A stretch of DNA of 64,000 nucleotides from Parelaphostrongylus tenuis. Lineage: Eukaryota > Nematoda > Chromadorea > Rhabditida > Metastrongylidae. Position numbers and translations under genes: made by a program. Below the pieces are notes generated by a model. It made no database searches. It was not told the DNA's origin and worked only from the letters and a program-made list of their open reading frames with translations. Each line of letters begins with the position of its first letter. The stretch's first letter is position 1. This document shows, one piece after another, positions 1 to 12,840 of this stretch. The stretch lies in the NCBI GenBank assembly GCA_019055375.1, contig JAHQIW010000727.1:1-64000 (forward strand), in the 5' to 3' direction.

Positions 1-50
1 AAAAAAACAAATAAAAAATGTACCTAAAAAAAAAAAAATAACTGATTCAT

Positions 51-160
51 GGCAGCGACTGTTTTTAGAACCTCGCATAAACATTCAAAATAACTAAAAA
101 AGATTTTCAAAAATCATCATTTTGAGTGTTTATTGCGAGGTTCTAAAAACAGTCGATGCC
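51..160. repeat. Foldback repeat (about 41-bp inverted arms)
   Basis: The left arm (about 51-91) and right arm (about 119-160) are near-perfect reverse complements around a loop of about 27 bp. Both contain the word CTGTTTTTAGAACCTCGC or its complement. Related words (CCTCGCAATAAACATT) recur at about 33,486 and 33,739 beside the foldback there. This looks like the terminal hairpin of a non-autonomous DNA transposon. No transposase is visible. Confidence 0.7.
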
Positions 161-375
161 ATGGATCAATTTTGTTCTACCAGCCGAAATCCATCAACTG
201 AGAAGTGGTGGTGGACCAGTGCCACTGTACAGTGTGTCGTCACCACATACGCCTCCTTTCTTGCTACATTGCAGGGCTCAATGTGGAGCGTGGGTCACTG
301 ACGAGGAGCGAGATCTCCGAAACACCGATGTATGGCCCTGGCGTACCAACCTCGCGCAGGCTTTGAACATTTTTT
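161..375 (+). repeat. Body of the foldback-repeat family
   Basis: This segment is similar to 33,790-33,995 (same strand) and to 33,515-33,730 (opposite strand). Shared words include CCACATACGCCTCC, TGCAGGGCT and CGTACCAACCTCGC. It directly follows the 51-160 hairpin, so the two are probably parts of one element. The open frame here is repeat-derived and I do not treat it as a gene. Confidence 0.6.
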
Positions 376-1103
376 TTCTTTTTTTTTGAAAACCATAACA
401 TACAGTATGAATCCAACTGTTCCATATTTTAAGCTTATGCTCGCTTTTATTCTTAAGTTCTACTGTAAATTCATGCTTCATAAGGCTTCAACATTCTCTC
501 ATAGTCTTTGATATATAATATATAGAATTTAATATGAAGCACGGTGGCGATAAAGTTTTAACTACAAATCGCTCAACTTGTTTATAACTTGGATGTCGGG
601 TAGTACTCAGAAGTAACATTCAGCACACGTGTGGCTGTTTGCTTCGACTGAACCAAGACTTCTATCTCCGAAGCTAAAAAAGTGGTACTAGGCTTGACTG
701 AGAAGATAAAAGTGCTAATTTGATGGAAGAGCAAAAATATGCATTTCATCACATCTACGGTGTAACGAATGGAATTGGAGCTCGTGCGCAAACACTCAAT
801 ATTTCATCCTACAATTTAAGGCATCTTACTGTTTTTTGTTGTACCCGTCAGACACGTTTCCTTCTGATATGAAAATTGGTTCACCTTCAAGTGCTTTTTA
901 TCAAATCTTGTTGATTGATTCAAAAATTTGATTCACACTTTCAATAGCTGATTATGGTTGATTATCATTATTCTCTTAGTTCGTGGACGATCAACATTAA
1001 AGCCCACTGATCCGGGCGAACATCAAAGTAGCTCAGTAAGTTAAGTTCGCTCAAAGAAACTGCGTCACATTTTCAAATGGTGATCATTTTCTACCGTTTC
1101 TAG

Positions 1104-1441
1104 ACAGACGCTACCAAGCCGCTACAATATACCGTGACGAAGATCAACTCCTAGCTAGAGTCGAAGATCTTCTCACCATAGTTGTTTTTACTACTTTTGA
1201 TGCCAATCAAACTAATATTTCGACATTGAACAGCACTCAAACTGTTTATAATTTACACGACCCTTTATCACAGTTCACTGTGCAAGCTCCAGCACTTCTT
1301 GATTTCGATGCGACTCCGCATTCATCCCTCTCACAGCAGATTCTTCTCACAACACGTGAATTCTTCAGAGATTCACGTGTTGTTTTGGATGCTACAAAAA
1401 TATTTTCCCTTACGAATGTCCTAGAACGCTGGCCGAGATGA
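1104..1441 (+). CDS. Possible exon, unrecognised protein
   Basis: A splice-acceptor-like CCGTTTCTAG ends at 1,103 and is followed by about 112 open codons in one frame (from 1,106), ending in TGA at 1,439-1,441. The product is balanced in composition (RRYQAATIYRDEDQLLARVE at the start, LLTTREFFRDSRVVL near the end) and looks more protein-like than the low-complexity open frames around it. No domain is recognised. No upstream partner exon or convincing donor was found, and the sequence just after it resembles repeat words seen at 46,160 and 49,990. It could be a terminal exon, an exon remnant or a chance frame. Confidence 0.35.
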
Positions 1442-4400
1442 TTCTCCTTCCAATCAAGGGTGTAGCCGAGCTAAGGCGTTCATTGACTACTAGCAACAGA
1501 GAGCTAGGAGAGAAAATCGAGCCAGCGCCTTGTTCCCATTGCTTCCTGGTCCACCACATCATTAAAACATTGCACTGCGCTTCCCAGATCAGCCAAAAGA
1601 GGCTAAAAATCACGGGAAAAAGAGTTAGCTATACACAAGAAGTGTGGAATTGATCATTATTCATGGACAAGCATCACTACTGTTCGTCAACATTAGCGGT
1701 ACGGATGTGGCTCCTTTTTTGATTGTCTTGCAAACATTAACAAGATTACGCAAATTTCGTGAAGTTGTCACAATTACGTCGGATTACGATGAATACTATT
1801 AATGGAACGCTTCTCATCCGCAATATTCGCTGCTCTAGATGCATCATGAAAAATTATGTGAGTGCGACTTCTCAAATTGACATAGACTCCCTTGAGATGT
1901 TTGTCACTCTGTGCAAAGTGCCATTGTAAAGTGGCATTTTTTTCGTTTGTATAGGATACAATTTACACTTTTATGAGTAAAAAAATGCACTTTTTCGCTG
2001 TTTTTCTCGGAATAGCTTTCCAGACTTATGACTTCAAGGAGACTTCAAGAGGAAACGCTCGGAAATTCGATTTGGTACCAAGAGTTATCTTATTATAATC
2101 GACGTTGGCCCTCTATTACGTTGGCGAATATACCGTAGTCTAAGGTCTGAGAAAATGTTCGAAAAATCTTGTCATCGCAATTCAACATGCTGAATTGAAT
2201 TTGTCGTCGCTGTGTAGTCCGTCGTCGTTGATCATGTAAGGAAAATGCAGGAATTTCGTTTTGTGAATCGATATCACCTTGTTTAACACGAGTTGTTATG
2301 CCTGACATAATCGAATCTTCCCTCTCGGAGAGATGTTTTCACCGGAAAGATGGTCAGCTGCTAAGAAATTTTTCCTTTCTCCGTGATGTCTGATGTCACT
2401 GTCTGAAATTAGCTTATTACACATAATGCAACATTATGACGTCATTGTCCGTTCGCACAGATGTGACAGAATTTGAGTGTGAATTTGGCAGTATTTCAAA
2501 TAGCCCCTCCCCACTCAAGCGGTGGCTGCGGGTTTTTCAAGTGAAATCGATGAAGGCTTTCCGTGGGAAATTTCCTAGAAAGCTAATTACATTTATCATT
2601 TCAATGCGCCACTCTGGCTAAGTAAAACACGATAGTGCTCAATCAAAATCATGGGGAAAACAGAAGTAGTCGAAAAATATGCATTTGAAACGCACTGCCT
2701 TCATCTTGAAAATAAAAGATACTGACATCGCCCACGTTTTGCCAGTGTGTATCTTTTTTGGAAAAACCTTTTCTTCCAAAATCCGTTTAAATTTTTTAGG
2801 TGTTTCGGTTTTCTTTGCGTTTTCCCAAAAGAGTAATGTATATAGTTTACATCAAAAGGAATTGGATTTTCTGCCCACCGACGGTCATTTTTACTTTGTA
2901 GAACATTACGACTGACTTCACATTTTCAGAATTCGTTGCTTAATGTTCCCACTGGTCTGCGACTTTATTCTCATAGAATGGCCACCCAATTCATTTTCTG
3001 AGAGTCTCAATGGCACTCTTTGAAGCACCTACTTCTCATTGATTCCTTTTCTTGAGGATAGTGTACGAATCGCAAGTACACCATGGTGTCGTTGTTTCGA
3101 CTTTGTGGTTCCATCAGCAATTTTTCCGAGTTATACATGTTTAGTGGACAGTCTATTCAAAAAACTCAATATTCAGATATCTAATTCAATTCAAAAAACG
3201 CATTGGATTTCAAAAATTTGCGCTGATGTTTTCAGAATTGTGCTCAAATACTATCTGTGTTCACACGTCATGCAAGTCTTTGAACTTCTTCCATTCATCT
3301 TATTGTCCCATAGTCGTCAGCCATGGAAATAGTCAAGTTCGCGTATGAATCCATCACATCTCGGAAACTTGTCATTTCATTTGCCTTGAATGACTCTTGA
3401 GCTTTTCTTATTTGGAAAATGACATAATAGAGCTAGAACACATATATGTATTTTATGCAAACAAATGGGTGGGCTTTTTTTTTTCTCAACCGCGCCTTGA
3501 CGACATTTTGTCATCATTCCTCGTCTTAGTGGTTGATGAAGATTCTTTACGATCAGTTTCTTTCACTCAGCGTATAAGCTTCATCTTGATATATTGTAAG
3601 ATTTCGTGCAAATCAATGTTAGATAATGCAGTGGATATGCAGAAAAACCCTTTAAAATGTTATGCATGACATGTCAAAATGCGCCTTTGTGTATTTCGTT
3701 CATTCGGCATGTAATTCTCATAACTCAAAGGTTGCCGCACTCTTGCTATTGACTATTACCACCACATTATTGAAATATACTTGGAAAAACCTGGTCATAG
3801 CGATTCGTTCTCCTCCGGGCACAGTATGATATATGATCTCTGAAAAATCAAAATTTCTGAGAATTCGAATGAGATACCCAATCAAATCTTCACAAAAAGC
3901 GATTGGAACACGGTTGAGAAACCGGCAGAGCTGGCGTATCGATGATGCTGTGCAAACTTTTATTGTCACTGAAAAGCATAGTTTCAGTTCGAGGTCTATG
4001 ACAACTCATCAAGTTCTAAATTGTCCTGATATCTCAGAATTCTTGTGGTCATATTTCAGCATTTTTGTGGTCATACTTCACGTTGTGTTTTGCGGTTAGA
4101 AATACAACTGAGCATTAGATTTTTAGAGAGTAAAAAATGTTATCTAATTTCGCTAATTGGATTTTGATCAAATGTGCAATAATACTCAGTGCATAATAAT
4201 AATAATAATAATCAATGCGACAGATTAAACATTGAGTCCTCTTACTAGCCCAAAGCTCAATTTCATAGTTAACCATGGTTGTCCTCTTTTTGTAAAAGTT
4301 TGCCTTTTAGTTCAACACAAAAAGTCGACGATCTTATTACGTCTAGAGTGTTTTTACTTTTTGAATAATTTATTCCATTCTCAACTTTTGGAGAAAATTT

Positions 4401-5340
4401 ACCGATTTTTCTAAGTGCACATCCACATATATACATACAATGAATCCAAATGCACATGTACATACGCACATACACACCTGTGAGGACAATAGTATTGCTC
4501 GACTTCGTTTTCAAACCCTTTCACGGCAGCGTATACACTTTTTGTACATACTGTCCTTTAGACTGCCCTTTCAAATATACCAAATATTCGTTCTTACATA
4601 CAATCTTTGAGAATGTTTTCAGCCTCATTTTCGGCGACAAATTTATCCGTGGTAACAGTTTGCCACGCATGCTTCGGCGGCTCTACCAACATCAGTGTCA
4701 AACTGTTCCCTCAGATGACTTTGTTAACAAGCCACGAAAAACGGCTAAAGGCATTCTCAAAAGCAATATATGGGTGTTTTAACAAGGTTCTTAAAAAGCA
4801 GTCAATGAGAAAAGGTATTTTCACATCTTCTTGAGAACTTTTTAGATATTTTTTAGATTCCCTTTTCGCAGCCCGAAAAATAGAATCACAATCTCAAGAC
4901 CGTAGCTCGCCGCACCTCTACTGACTACGCATCATTGAAATAAATAGTATTCTAGTGCAGATGATCAGCCACGCTGTGATCTGAAAAGACTAATAATAAG
5001 GTGACTCACAGATCGTGCAATCTGGAATGAATCTTAGAAACTGAGAGAACGTTTCATGTGGGTAATCATCGAGAAAATGATAAGTCAGGTATAATATTTT
5101 TTGCTAAGATGTTTTCCAGTTATAAAGTGATTTTGTTGCCTATCATCGATGATGATGCAACAATCATTATTCAGAACACGGAGCGATCATTAGAGTAAAG
5201 ACTAGTCCTAACGCAGGAGGTTCGCAGCTTTCTTGACTTCTCAAGCTATCTCGTTTCAGTGAGATTTGCTATGAGGCATTGTATGGTAACATATGATATA
5301 TTGACACTCACGTTTTATTGAACATCGGGAAAGTTATCAG
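1442..5340. other. No gene recognised
   Basis: AT-rich sequence with many short chance frames. A short (AAT)n microsatellite lies at 4,192-4,213. None of the longer frames (for example at 4,450-4,782) has splice signals or a recognisable motif. Confidence 0.5.
4192..4213. repeat. (AAT)n microsatellite
   Basis: Seven ATA/AAT-type trinucleotide units in tandem. Confidence 0.85.
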
Positions 5341-5348
5341 AGGTACTA

Positions 5349-5689
5349 GTTTGATGGCAACGCATAATTGAAATTCGGTAAGTTTTCTTTAAAGTAATCA
5401 GGAAACTTGCGGTAATGAAAGCCTATAGAAAAAAGAAAATAAGAGTATTACCAGTTGTTGTGGAACAATCGGAAAGAGCAAGAACCAGGCTTTTTCCGAG
5501 TTTCGTGATAGGAAACAGTGTTAAAAAAATGAATGCAGAGAGGCCAATGAACAAGTTTAGGAATTTCTTACTAGTTAACAGGAAGATATTCTGAGATAAA
5601 TTCATGTGGAGTGAGTACAGAAACGAAGGAAGTAGATTTGATATTGAAGATCGAAACACCATAAACCAAACTATCCTTTTCCTACGCAT
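5349..5689 (-). CDS. Weak candidate gene fragment, hydrophobic product
   Basis: On the minus strand an open frame from 5,689 encodes a hydrophobic, membrane-like stretch (LFIGLSAFIFLTLF, LGKSLVLALSDC). A GTAATA donor and a TTTTCTATAG acceptor could then join it in phase to FHYRKFPDYFKENLPNFNY and a TAG at 5,349-5,351. An AATAAA on the minus strand lies about 35 bp downstream. The implied intron is only about 29 bp, shorter than usual nematode introns, so the model is doubtful. The family is not recognised; a seven-TM chemoreceptor remnant is one possibility. Confidence 0.18.
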
Positions 5690-7800
5690 TTGGCCTTATT
5701 TTAAGTGAACTTTGATTTCGAAATTTTTTACCACCTTGTGCGATTCCCAACACTTGTTGCAATTGACTGCATGAATGTTTTCGAACTACTTGTGGCTTCG
5801 TCTGCTGCCTGAGGACTCTTCGTCTATGTTACGGCTGTCGCTGAATTTTGTCGAGTCGATTCTCCCTGGGGTATCCGTGTTAGGACGTCGCACATTGATT
5901 AAAGTCAGCTTGTCTCAGGTTAGTCTAATATCAGTTTCCAAAGTTCGGAGGGACCAGGTGTTTGGTTGACGGTGAGTTGAGCAATATGCGTAATGAAAGA
6001 GATCACTAACACTACGTCCCAGCTTCCTGTGCTTTTTGATTTAATAACTTAACCATTGATTTCATGGAACATTTACTAATAATCGATGAAGATCATGAAG
6101 AAAAACAATGGTAAAAAGGAAAAAGAAAGCAGAAAATCGTGCCACACTTCTTCACTATTTAACCGCTTTTAGCAATGGTATGATGTTCGCAAATACATTC
6201 AGTAATGTTGAGTGATGTGCAAAACTTTGACACTGGTTGAGAATCGAACCCGCACTTCCCGTTCTGTAGGCGTGTGCTGATTTGCCACCACTTTCTCTAG
6301 ATTACAGTGCATCATCGAATCTCATCAGAGTTATTGCTGATGGGATTCGTCGAAATACTAATTTATGCATATGCATTTTGCGTAGTGAACGTCGCGACTT
6401 CTTCGCTCACAATTTCGACCTGAAGCGAGGCTTAGTGCGAGTAATTCGATACGTCGAGACAATCTGCAGCCGTTTTTTGTTTCGAAAATTTCTCATGCGG
6501 TGGATTAACAAGATTTGCTTGAGTCCGTCTTAAGTTTCCAGCTAGAATGATTACTTTGACAACATCAAGCTATGTCAATGCTATGTTTGGCAAGCAGTTT
6601 TATTGAGAAATTATCATTTACTACGTGTAGGAAAAAAAAATTATAAAAAAATTTGATTTCAGTGGCATAAGCCTGTATATGTATGTATATTACATGCATA
6701 TAAATTTCTTTAGGATTGTTTGTATGTACGGATATATGTTTATACATAGTGACCCTTCAAGACGATAAGAAACAGGGTGCGGAAAGAGTTGTAATAATGT
6801 TTTCAAGATATTATAGGCAAAAAGTAGCCGAACAGTGAAATAAAATCAACTGGAAATCAAAAGAGAAAGGTGATTACTGTAACACCTTATATTTTTTCTT
6901 CATCTTGGGAGTTTGTCATCTAAAGGAGGTATAAAAAATTATGCTGGCTGAAAAAAGGATGAATAAACATAATTAAACCAATAAGCCGCTACGTGTGTTC
7001 TGAGTGATGAGTGAATTGATATGAGCTAAATGGCTTTTCTGGGACTTTCGCAACAGTTTTAAAAAAGCATTAATATAAACTTTAAAGAGCGATAAGAAGT
7101 TTGATATCTGAATTTGAAAAATTGAGGTGCAAAATAGACAAAACATATATTGTTTCATGTAATCTCCTTCACAATATATACTGTTGTGATTTCTTTTTAT
7201 TTTGGAGCATTAAGCAGCCTCTTTTACGAGAAGCATTGGAAGAGACATTCCAGCTGTTGTTTATGAAATGAGTGTCATCGCCCCGATCGCTTTCAACAAG
7301 CCTCCTAATATATCTTTTCCTCAAATTCCCATCAAAAGGGAATGTTAAATAGTAGTTATCTGCGTAAGTTAAAGTCCTTTGACGATTTTCTCTTTCTCAC
7401 CAAAATAACTCCTACCGAGATCTTTTTTGTTTCAAACTTTCTTTTCTTCTGTTTTAGTAATTTTTTTTGGTATTTTATAATGCACTACGTTCTGTGATGT
7501 TGCATCAAAACGTGGTTTCATTTCATCATTGCTCGATGACGGAGTCGACGTCTACATCGCTTTCTCCCAATAGTGTAGTACTTTTGGCACGCCTAGAAAA
7601 AACCTTTGTAACTGTGCAAATTTTTCACAACGTCTTCGAAAACATGTGCATGTAAGAGATTTGGGATCGTCGGCCGTCTGAGATGTGATCCCAAAAGTTT
7701 TTATTCAATCATTTGGTTATTCATGTACTATGATGATCGTTAAAGTAAATCTTCTTAAATGATTCACAGTTTCTGAAAGGAGATTCAAACGAAAAGTATA
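5690..7800. other. No gene recognised
   Basis: Apart from the SINE-like segment at about 6,213-6,292, nothing here can be supported as coding. A short frame around 7,230-7,350 (VVYEMSVIAPIAFNKPP) looks protein-like but has no donor. Confidence 0.4.
6213..6292 (-). repeat. tRNA-like SINE head (family 2)
   Basis: On the minus strand there is an A-box-like stretch followed by a B box, GGTTCGATTCTC, then CAGTGTCAAAGTTTTGCACATC. The same GATGTGCAAA(A/G)ACTTT word occurs at 9,544 and 51,900, so this is a dispersed repeat and not a working tRNA. Confidence 0.5.
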
Positions 7801-7814
7801 AACGGTGGAAATTG

Positions 7815-7975
7815 AAGTGGGAAGGGACGAACAGATACGTCAAAGCCGTTTTAAGCAGTGCGTCTACTCTAACGCAGCGTGTAGCCGAGACTTCTTCCTC
7901 CAGTGTGGGCCACGCGCAGTAATTCATTGCGTTTAGATCCTCCTCGTTTAACGGCAAAAAATCTCCTATTCCCAA
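7815..7975 (-). mobile_element. mariner/Tc1-type transposase remnant
   Basis: Read on the minus strand, the product contains EEDLNAMNYCAWPTLEEEV followed by VDALLKTAL. This lines up with the C-terminal part of Tc1/mariner DDE transposases, where SPDLNPMDYxxWxxLE is followed by a helix of the type VDxLKxAL. The third catalytic Asp region is thus present in degraded form (S-P before D replaced by E-E). The upstream DDE segments and terminal repeats were not found. This is a relic and not a functional gene. Confidence 0.5.
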
Positions 7976-8074
7976 GGTCTAGGAACACCTCTTCACAGAT
8001 GGCAATAGCCTAATTCTATTGAAGGGCATATCCGTCGGCGCCAAAGTCTTGAGTACTCCAAGTATTAATAGTAT

Positions 8075-8185
8075 TGACCTTAATTTTGGTGTTTTATCAA
8101 GACCACGCTCAAATTTCAATAAATCTCATAATTATTGTTTGAGCCAACGTGCTGCGGTCTGGTAATGGGCTAACTCGTCGTCATT
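8075..8185 (-). repeat. Dispersed repeat, partner of 28,680-28,815
   Basis: The words AAGACCACGCTCAAATTTCA and TTGAGCCAAC...GGTCTGGTAA(T)GGGCT occur here on + and on the opposite strand at 28,700-28,800. This is the same element in opposite orientation. Confidence 0.55.
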
Positions 8186-8199
8186 CGTCTTTTTAGCCA

Positions 8200-11100
8200 A
8201 TTCTTAGTGGGTGCTCCAGTTCTCACACTAAGAGGTAGAAGTGAATTTACAGTGTACGACTGTAATGGAGAACGTAAATCTTATTTTCGACGTACAATTA
8301 TTATCGACAAGAAGTGCTATCATTCATATTTTGTTATTTTCTAGCAATAATTTTTTTTTTTGTTAACGACAGAAATCCATAAATCATAAGAAAATCAAAC
8401 GAAAACCCAACGTGGCACCCAGGGAGTTAGATGGTATGATACTCCGCATGGAGCCGATTAAATGGGATATTTTCCAAGGATTGTTTAACGCTGAATGCTT
8501 CACCATTTTATCCTCTATCACTTTAACATGACAGAGGAATATGGTCTCTTTCAGCTTCTTTTGGAGACGTCACTCGTCATTCACGCATCATTCAATCACA
8601 TTCATGTTTCAATCACTCAAACTCAAACTGATGAGTCATGATAGTATGATAGAGAAGGTATGCAATCAGTAAAACAGAGGACGTTGACATTGAGCGACGG
8701 CATCACTGAAATAATGCCGAGAGTCTACACCAGCTGCATGTCATAAAGAGAGGAGAAACGTTAATGTGTACCTTAGCATTTGGATACTCTTTTCATCAAA
8801 GTGAGCAACACCATGTCATCAACGACACGCGCATGCCTGCGATCATCCAGTGATGACAGCTTGCTGAAGAACTAACTAGGATAGATCCCTGTTCAGCGGA
8901 TTTGAACACGAGAAGGATCTTGTAAACTTCAAAAGTTTTCACACGATTTCAGAACATCAAGCTTAATTGACTTATGCCCTAACTGCAATCACTTCCATGA
9001 TATTGATTTTGTATGCTGATTTTTTTCTATTGTAGAGAAACTAGAGTAGATTCGGATCCGATAAAAGTAACAGAAAAGAATCAGCCAGGCTAAACTTTTT
9101 TCACTGAAATCAAACCAAACGTAGATTGAGTTTGTACTTGTCGATTTTTAACTTTGGTCTCCTCAAAAGCTACAATCCAGCTGCAGATTGTTGTCTCAAT
9201 GTTGGCTTTTGGTTTTTGCTTTTTACATTTTCCAAGCATTATTTATTGACTAATGCGGCTTCTTCGCAAATTCTGCCTATTCGGCAATTTGACCTATTAC
9301 CTAAAGGTTGTCTTTTCTTTGTGGTTTATTTTGCTACACGAAGTGTATTAGGCATTATAATGAGTGCTTGGTTCTGAAAGCTATTAGCTGAAGTAAAAAA
9401 AATCACTAAAGTGCACATTTTTCAAATTTTATAGCTTTTTATACTCTATCGTAACGAAATTCTAACCTTATTAGTCTGCTTTATTAGTTCATTGTTGATG
9501 TAACAGTTTAATGATTTTGAAACCATACATTCGAGAGTGCTGAGCGATGTGCAAGACTTTTGAACCCAGGTGGGAGTTTAACATCTTCTCATCCATACCC
9601 TAGTGCGCGTGCTACCATTACCGCTGTATTAGCATTCTTTCTTCGATACTCGATGCACCATCCTCAGATATTGAATACTTTGATTTTTCTACAACAGAGC
9701 AAAACACTATAGTGTCAGTCACTTGCTGTTGCCTACAACTTACCATTTTTTTCTCCCTTTGATTAGACGTTGCTGCTTGGAAAAGATTTCTCCCTAGTTG
9801 AATTCTTTCGTAACAGTGCTAAGACTTTGCTAAGTCATTCCAAAAACAATGAGCGGGTTGGGAGATTGTATAAAGGTTGTGATACTTTTAAGAATACTTG
9901 CTGCTAAGAATCATTTTTGGAATTAGCTTATTCTAAACTAGGCTGCCTGAATGAACTCCAGTAAATTCAGCCCTAACGTGAAAGATTGTGATGAAGAAAT
10001 TGCGGTAGTGGTTAGAAGTGGTGTTAGTCTTTCGAATGCTTTTTTAAAAGAAATAATTGTCAAACTTGTTTTTAATGTACTTCTGAAATCAATATCTCGC
10101 GCTTCACTGCCAAAATATTCTCAAAAATTTGTTCTTCTTAAATATTTTTCAAACAAGAGTGGAGAAATTCTCATCGAGTCACAAATGACTGACCAGCCGA
10201 GCATCAAAGGTGAATATAGTGAACAGTAACCTTGTCCGTTATCAAAATCATGATTATTTTGCTGCAAGAAACTTTGCTTTGTTTTTTGCGTTATTCTATA
10301 ATCTATCTAAATTTACTATGGAAGCGGAATATGCTAAATCGTACTCTATTCGCCCATAAATATGAGTCAGTGATGACAACTCGCATAAATACCAAATCTT
10401 TCCGTCTAGTCTGCCTGTTTGTCTGCTTACCGGCGTTTAACAGGTCTGCTGGTGCTATGAAGAACATAACAGCCTTTGAAAATTACTATTTCAATTTGTG
10501 AGGCACTATCTGCATAAGGAGTTCAACTGTGTCTTTTTTCTAATTGATTCATTTATGACTGAAAGAAGGGCTAATCGGCTTGACACAGCGATTGCACTGG
10601 ATTTCGCGACATTGCTTGACAATAAAAATTCATTTTCCCAATGACAACCTTATGATTCGATAGCTCATATGGTATAATATTGGAAGAGTTTGAAAGAATA
10701 TCTCAAACGAATTTTTAGACTCTGTTCAGCGTTTCGGCGCAAAGTACGAAAAATGAAATGCTGTTATACAAAGATTTATTGGAAACTGTGGAAATTCAAT
10801 AGGCGTGATGTATCTAGCATGATGAGAGTGAGCTTTTTACGGTAACGTAAGGTCATCCTCACTTCACTAGGACGATGTTTGTCCCTTACAGCCCAGTTCC
10901 ACCATTTTCGCTCCCCTATGAGGGGTACACAATAATTTCACTATGTGATTGGTCTTCGATTGGTCACAGTGAGTGATTACTTTCATATTTTGTGTCTTCA
11001 GGCCCTATTTCTTGCTGCAAACCTATCAAGTGTATCTGTGAAGGACAAAAGCAGTAACGTTGGTCAAAGACAATCCTGTGCTGGCACCAAGCTTCAATTT

Positions 11101-11450
11101 TCACTCTCAATTTTGCCTTTTTTTGCACAAAATGCTATCATACTTCGTTGTGCGGATCCCCGTACTTTTGGCATTCGATCCGTTCCCTCGCGTTCACCGT
11201 CCCTAGAGTTTTCGATCATTTTGCTTGCTCAGACAGATTCTTAAGGATTTTGTTGTTATCTCAAACGTCGTAGCATACTGGTGATTACGAATATCCTAAT
11301 AATCCCGAAGATAACCAAGATAAGGCACTTCTAGATTTTTGCTAGAGAGACCAAGTGTATTGCTTCTAGATAGCCACCGCTTCTTCCCATTCCTTCCTCT
11401 CTCTTCTCCTCTTGTTCCTTTTTTTTCTGAATCCATTCAAATCACAACAA
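8200..11450. other. No gene recognised
   Basis: The frames at 9,951-10,229 and 10,945-11,244 are open but have no homology that I recognise. The first is preceded immediately by an in-frame stop and lacks splice support. I see no other structure beyond the SINE-like piece at 9,536-9,645. Confidence 0.4.
9536..9645 (-). repeat. Degenerate tRNA-like SINE head (family 2)
   Basis: Contains the family word GATGTGCAAGACTTTTGAACCCAGG (complement of a B-box region) in the same layout as 6,213-6,292 and 51,888-51,990. Strongly diverged. Confidence 0.35.
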
Positions 11451-11455
11451 CGTAG

Positions 11456-11603
11456 CCGTGGGAGTACGTCGTCAAGCGTCGTCGTACCCTCTCACATTAC
11501 ATCTCGTCCTTCCGCTCGTTCGCCCGCTCGATCCCTAAGCGACAACGTCATCGGCTTCTCTTCTGCCAGCCACTCCCTGTCGCGTAGCCATTTCGGACCC
11601 TGA
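11456..11603 (+). CDS. Candidate terminal exon, Ser/Arg-rich tail
   Basis: After a pyrimidine-rich tract and an AACGTAG acceptor, an open frame encodes a Ser/Arg/Pro-rich tail (RGSTSSSVVVPSHITSRPSA, then SLSDNVIGFSSASHSLSRSH) and ends in TGA at 11,601-11,603. Local GC is higher than in the flanks, as expected for coding sequence. No upstream exon could be joined with confidence and the protein is not recognised. It could be the disordered C-terminus of a larger protein. Confidence 0.3.
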
Positions 11604-12240
11604 AATTTATGATGCTGCTGTTTTTCGCCTGATACTTTCATGGATTTTGTTTCCAGTTTGAGAATGAATATTAAATGTTTTTTACACACGACCTTTTTCT
11701 TCTTATTCTCATTCTTCTTCCTCATATGTTCTTCGCCAACCAGTTATCATGGAGGTCTATTCCAATGGGACTTTTGCTTAATTTTATACTATATTTATAA
11801 TTTTTTTGAATTTATATCTCATTTTCATAAAAATCGTTCTCCTCACTAACGAAGCTTTGAGTAAATGCAGAAAATCATCACAATATCTCGTCTTTTATTC
11901 TAGAGCGTGATATCGAGCCTACGTAAGGCACATTTACATTGAAGAGTAATACGTTTCATCTCTTGATGATGATTTTGACGCTTTTATAATTAACAAAGGT
12001 GAATTGGCTAACAACCATAAGCACAGATGATTCTATTGAGATACAAAGAGCAACTGTAAAATATTCTAACATCGATTATGTAAACACGAATGAACAGGAA
12101 TTCATGAAACTAATAAAATCTACAAAATGGTGTGTGAGACGTGTGAAAATGAAGTGGAAGAAATTCACGGAATCGCCGTATGCTGTTCAATTTTTGATCG
12201 AAATCGAAAATATCGCCTGATACATTTCTATAATTAACAG

Positions 12241-12387
12241 GCAATCGTTATGACCAAAGACCTTCCTATCCAATCTCCGGCGGAAACAGAAGCAAAAAAC
12301 GATCCCATTTGTTGTCTACTGAATGACGATGGGAAGCTCGTCCAAAGTTCATCTCGGCACATGACGTCGTGTCGCTTTCATAGATGA
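12241..12387 (+). CDS. Candidate exon, unrecognised
   Basis: A good acceptor (TCTATAATTAACAG, ending at 12,240) precedes 48 codons: AIVMTKDLPIQSPAETEAK, a Cys-Cys stretch, then LNDDGKLVQSSSRHM, ending in TGA at 12,385-12,387. An in-frame ATG lies at 12,250. Composition is protein-like and GC is locally raised. No donor within the frame is convincing, so it would be a single or terminal exon. The family is unknown. Confidence 0.27.
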   Translation, partial: AIVMTKDLPIQSPAETEAKNDPICCLLNDDGKLVQSSSRHMTSCRFHR

Positions 12388-12703
12388 CGGTTGGTCTGTT
12401 CTGCCTACTTCTCAAAAATTCGCCCGAAATCCCATCTTGGTAGGTTTTTCCATGACGTGTAATTTCGATTTTTTTTTCTGATGGCTAAAATCGCACTGTT
12501 CTTTTCATCACCTAACTCTCATCATCGGAGAGTATATGGTCGTTCAGATCAGGTGAGTAGTGGTGACAGAGTTACTCGTTATCAAATGGCTTCTAAACAT
12601 TTTGCTTCATGAACATAGAATCATCGCTCATATGTGTGCTTATGAGGATATATCTGTATGCTTGTGTATATAATGTACGTGTTGCCTACAATTTGGTTGT
12701 CAG

Positions 12704-12840
12704 GCGACAAAAGTCGGTATCGTCGTGGCCGTTCAGTTGCCTTCATTACTCTACTCGGCAAACCCCTCCCTGACTTAGCATCTCTGCTCCTGTCCAATCA
12801 CGGATATTCCTTAGATGGAGAGCTTTCCATCTGTGATTAG
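12704..12840 (+). CDS. Candidate exon, unrecognised
   Basis: After TTTGGTTGTCAG, two frames stay open. The longer gives DKSRYRRGRSVAFITLLGK and continues to a TAG at 12,838-12,840. A second frame reads ATKVGIVVAVQLPSLLYSA before a stop. GC is raised relative to the flanks. No family is recognised, and the phase cannot be linked to the 12,241 candidate. Confidence 0.22.

Noticed and set aside
4450..4782. 110-codon open frame on plus
   Set aside because: Cys/Phe/Tyr-rich composition typical of translated AT-rich noise, no splice signals, no recognisable motif.
9951..10229. 92-codon frame that looks moderately protein-like
   Set aside because: An in-frame stop immediately precedes the ATG, there are no splice sites, and it has no homology that I recognise. 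It is within the range expected by chance at this base composition.
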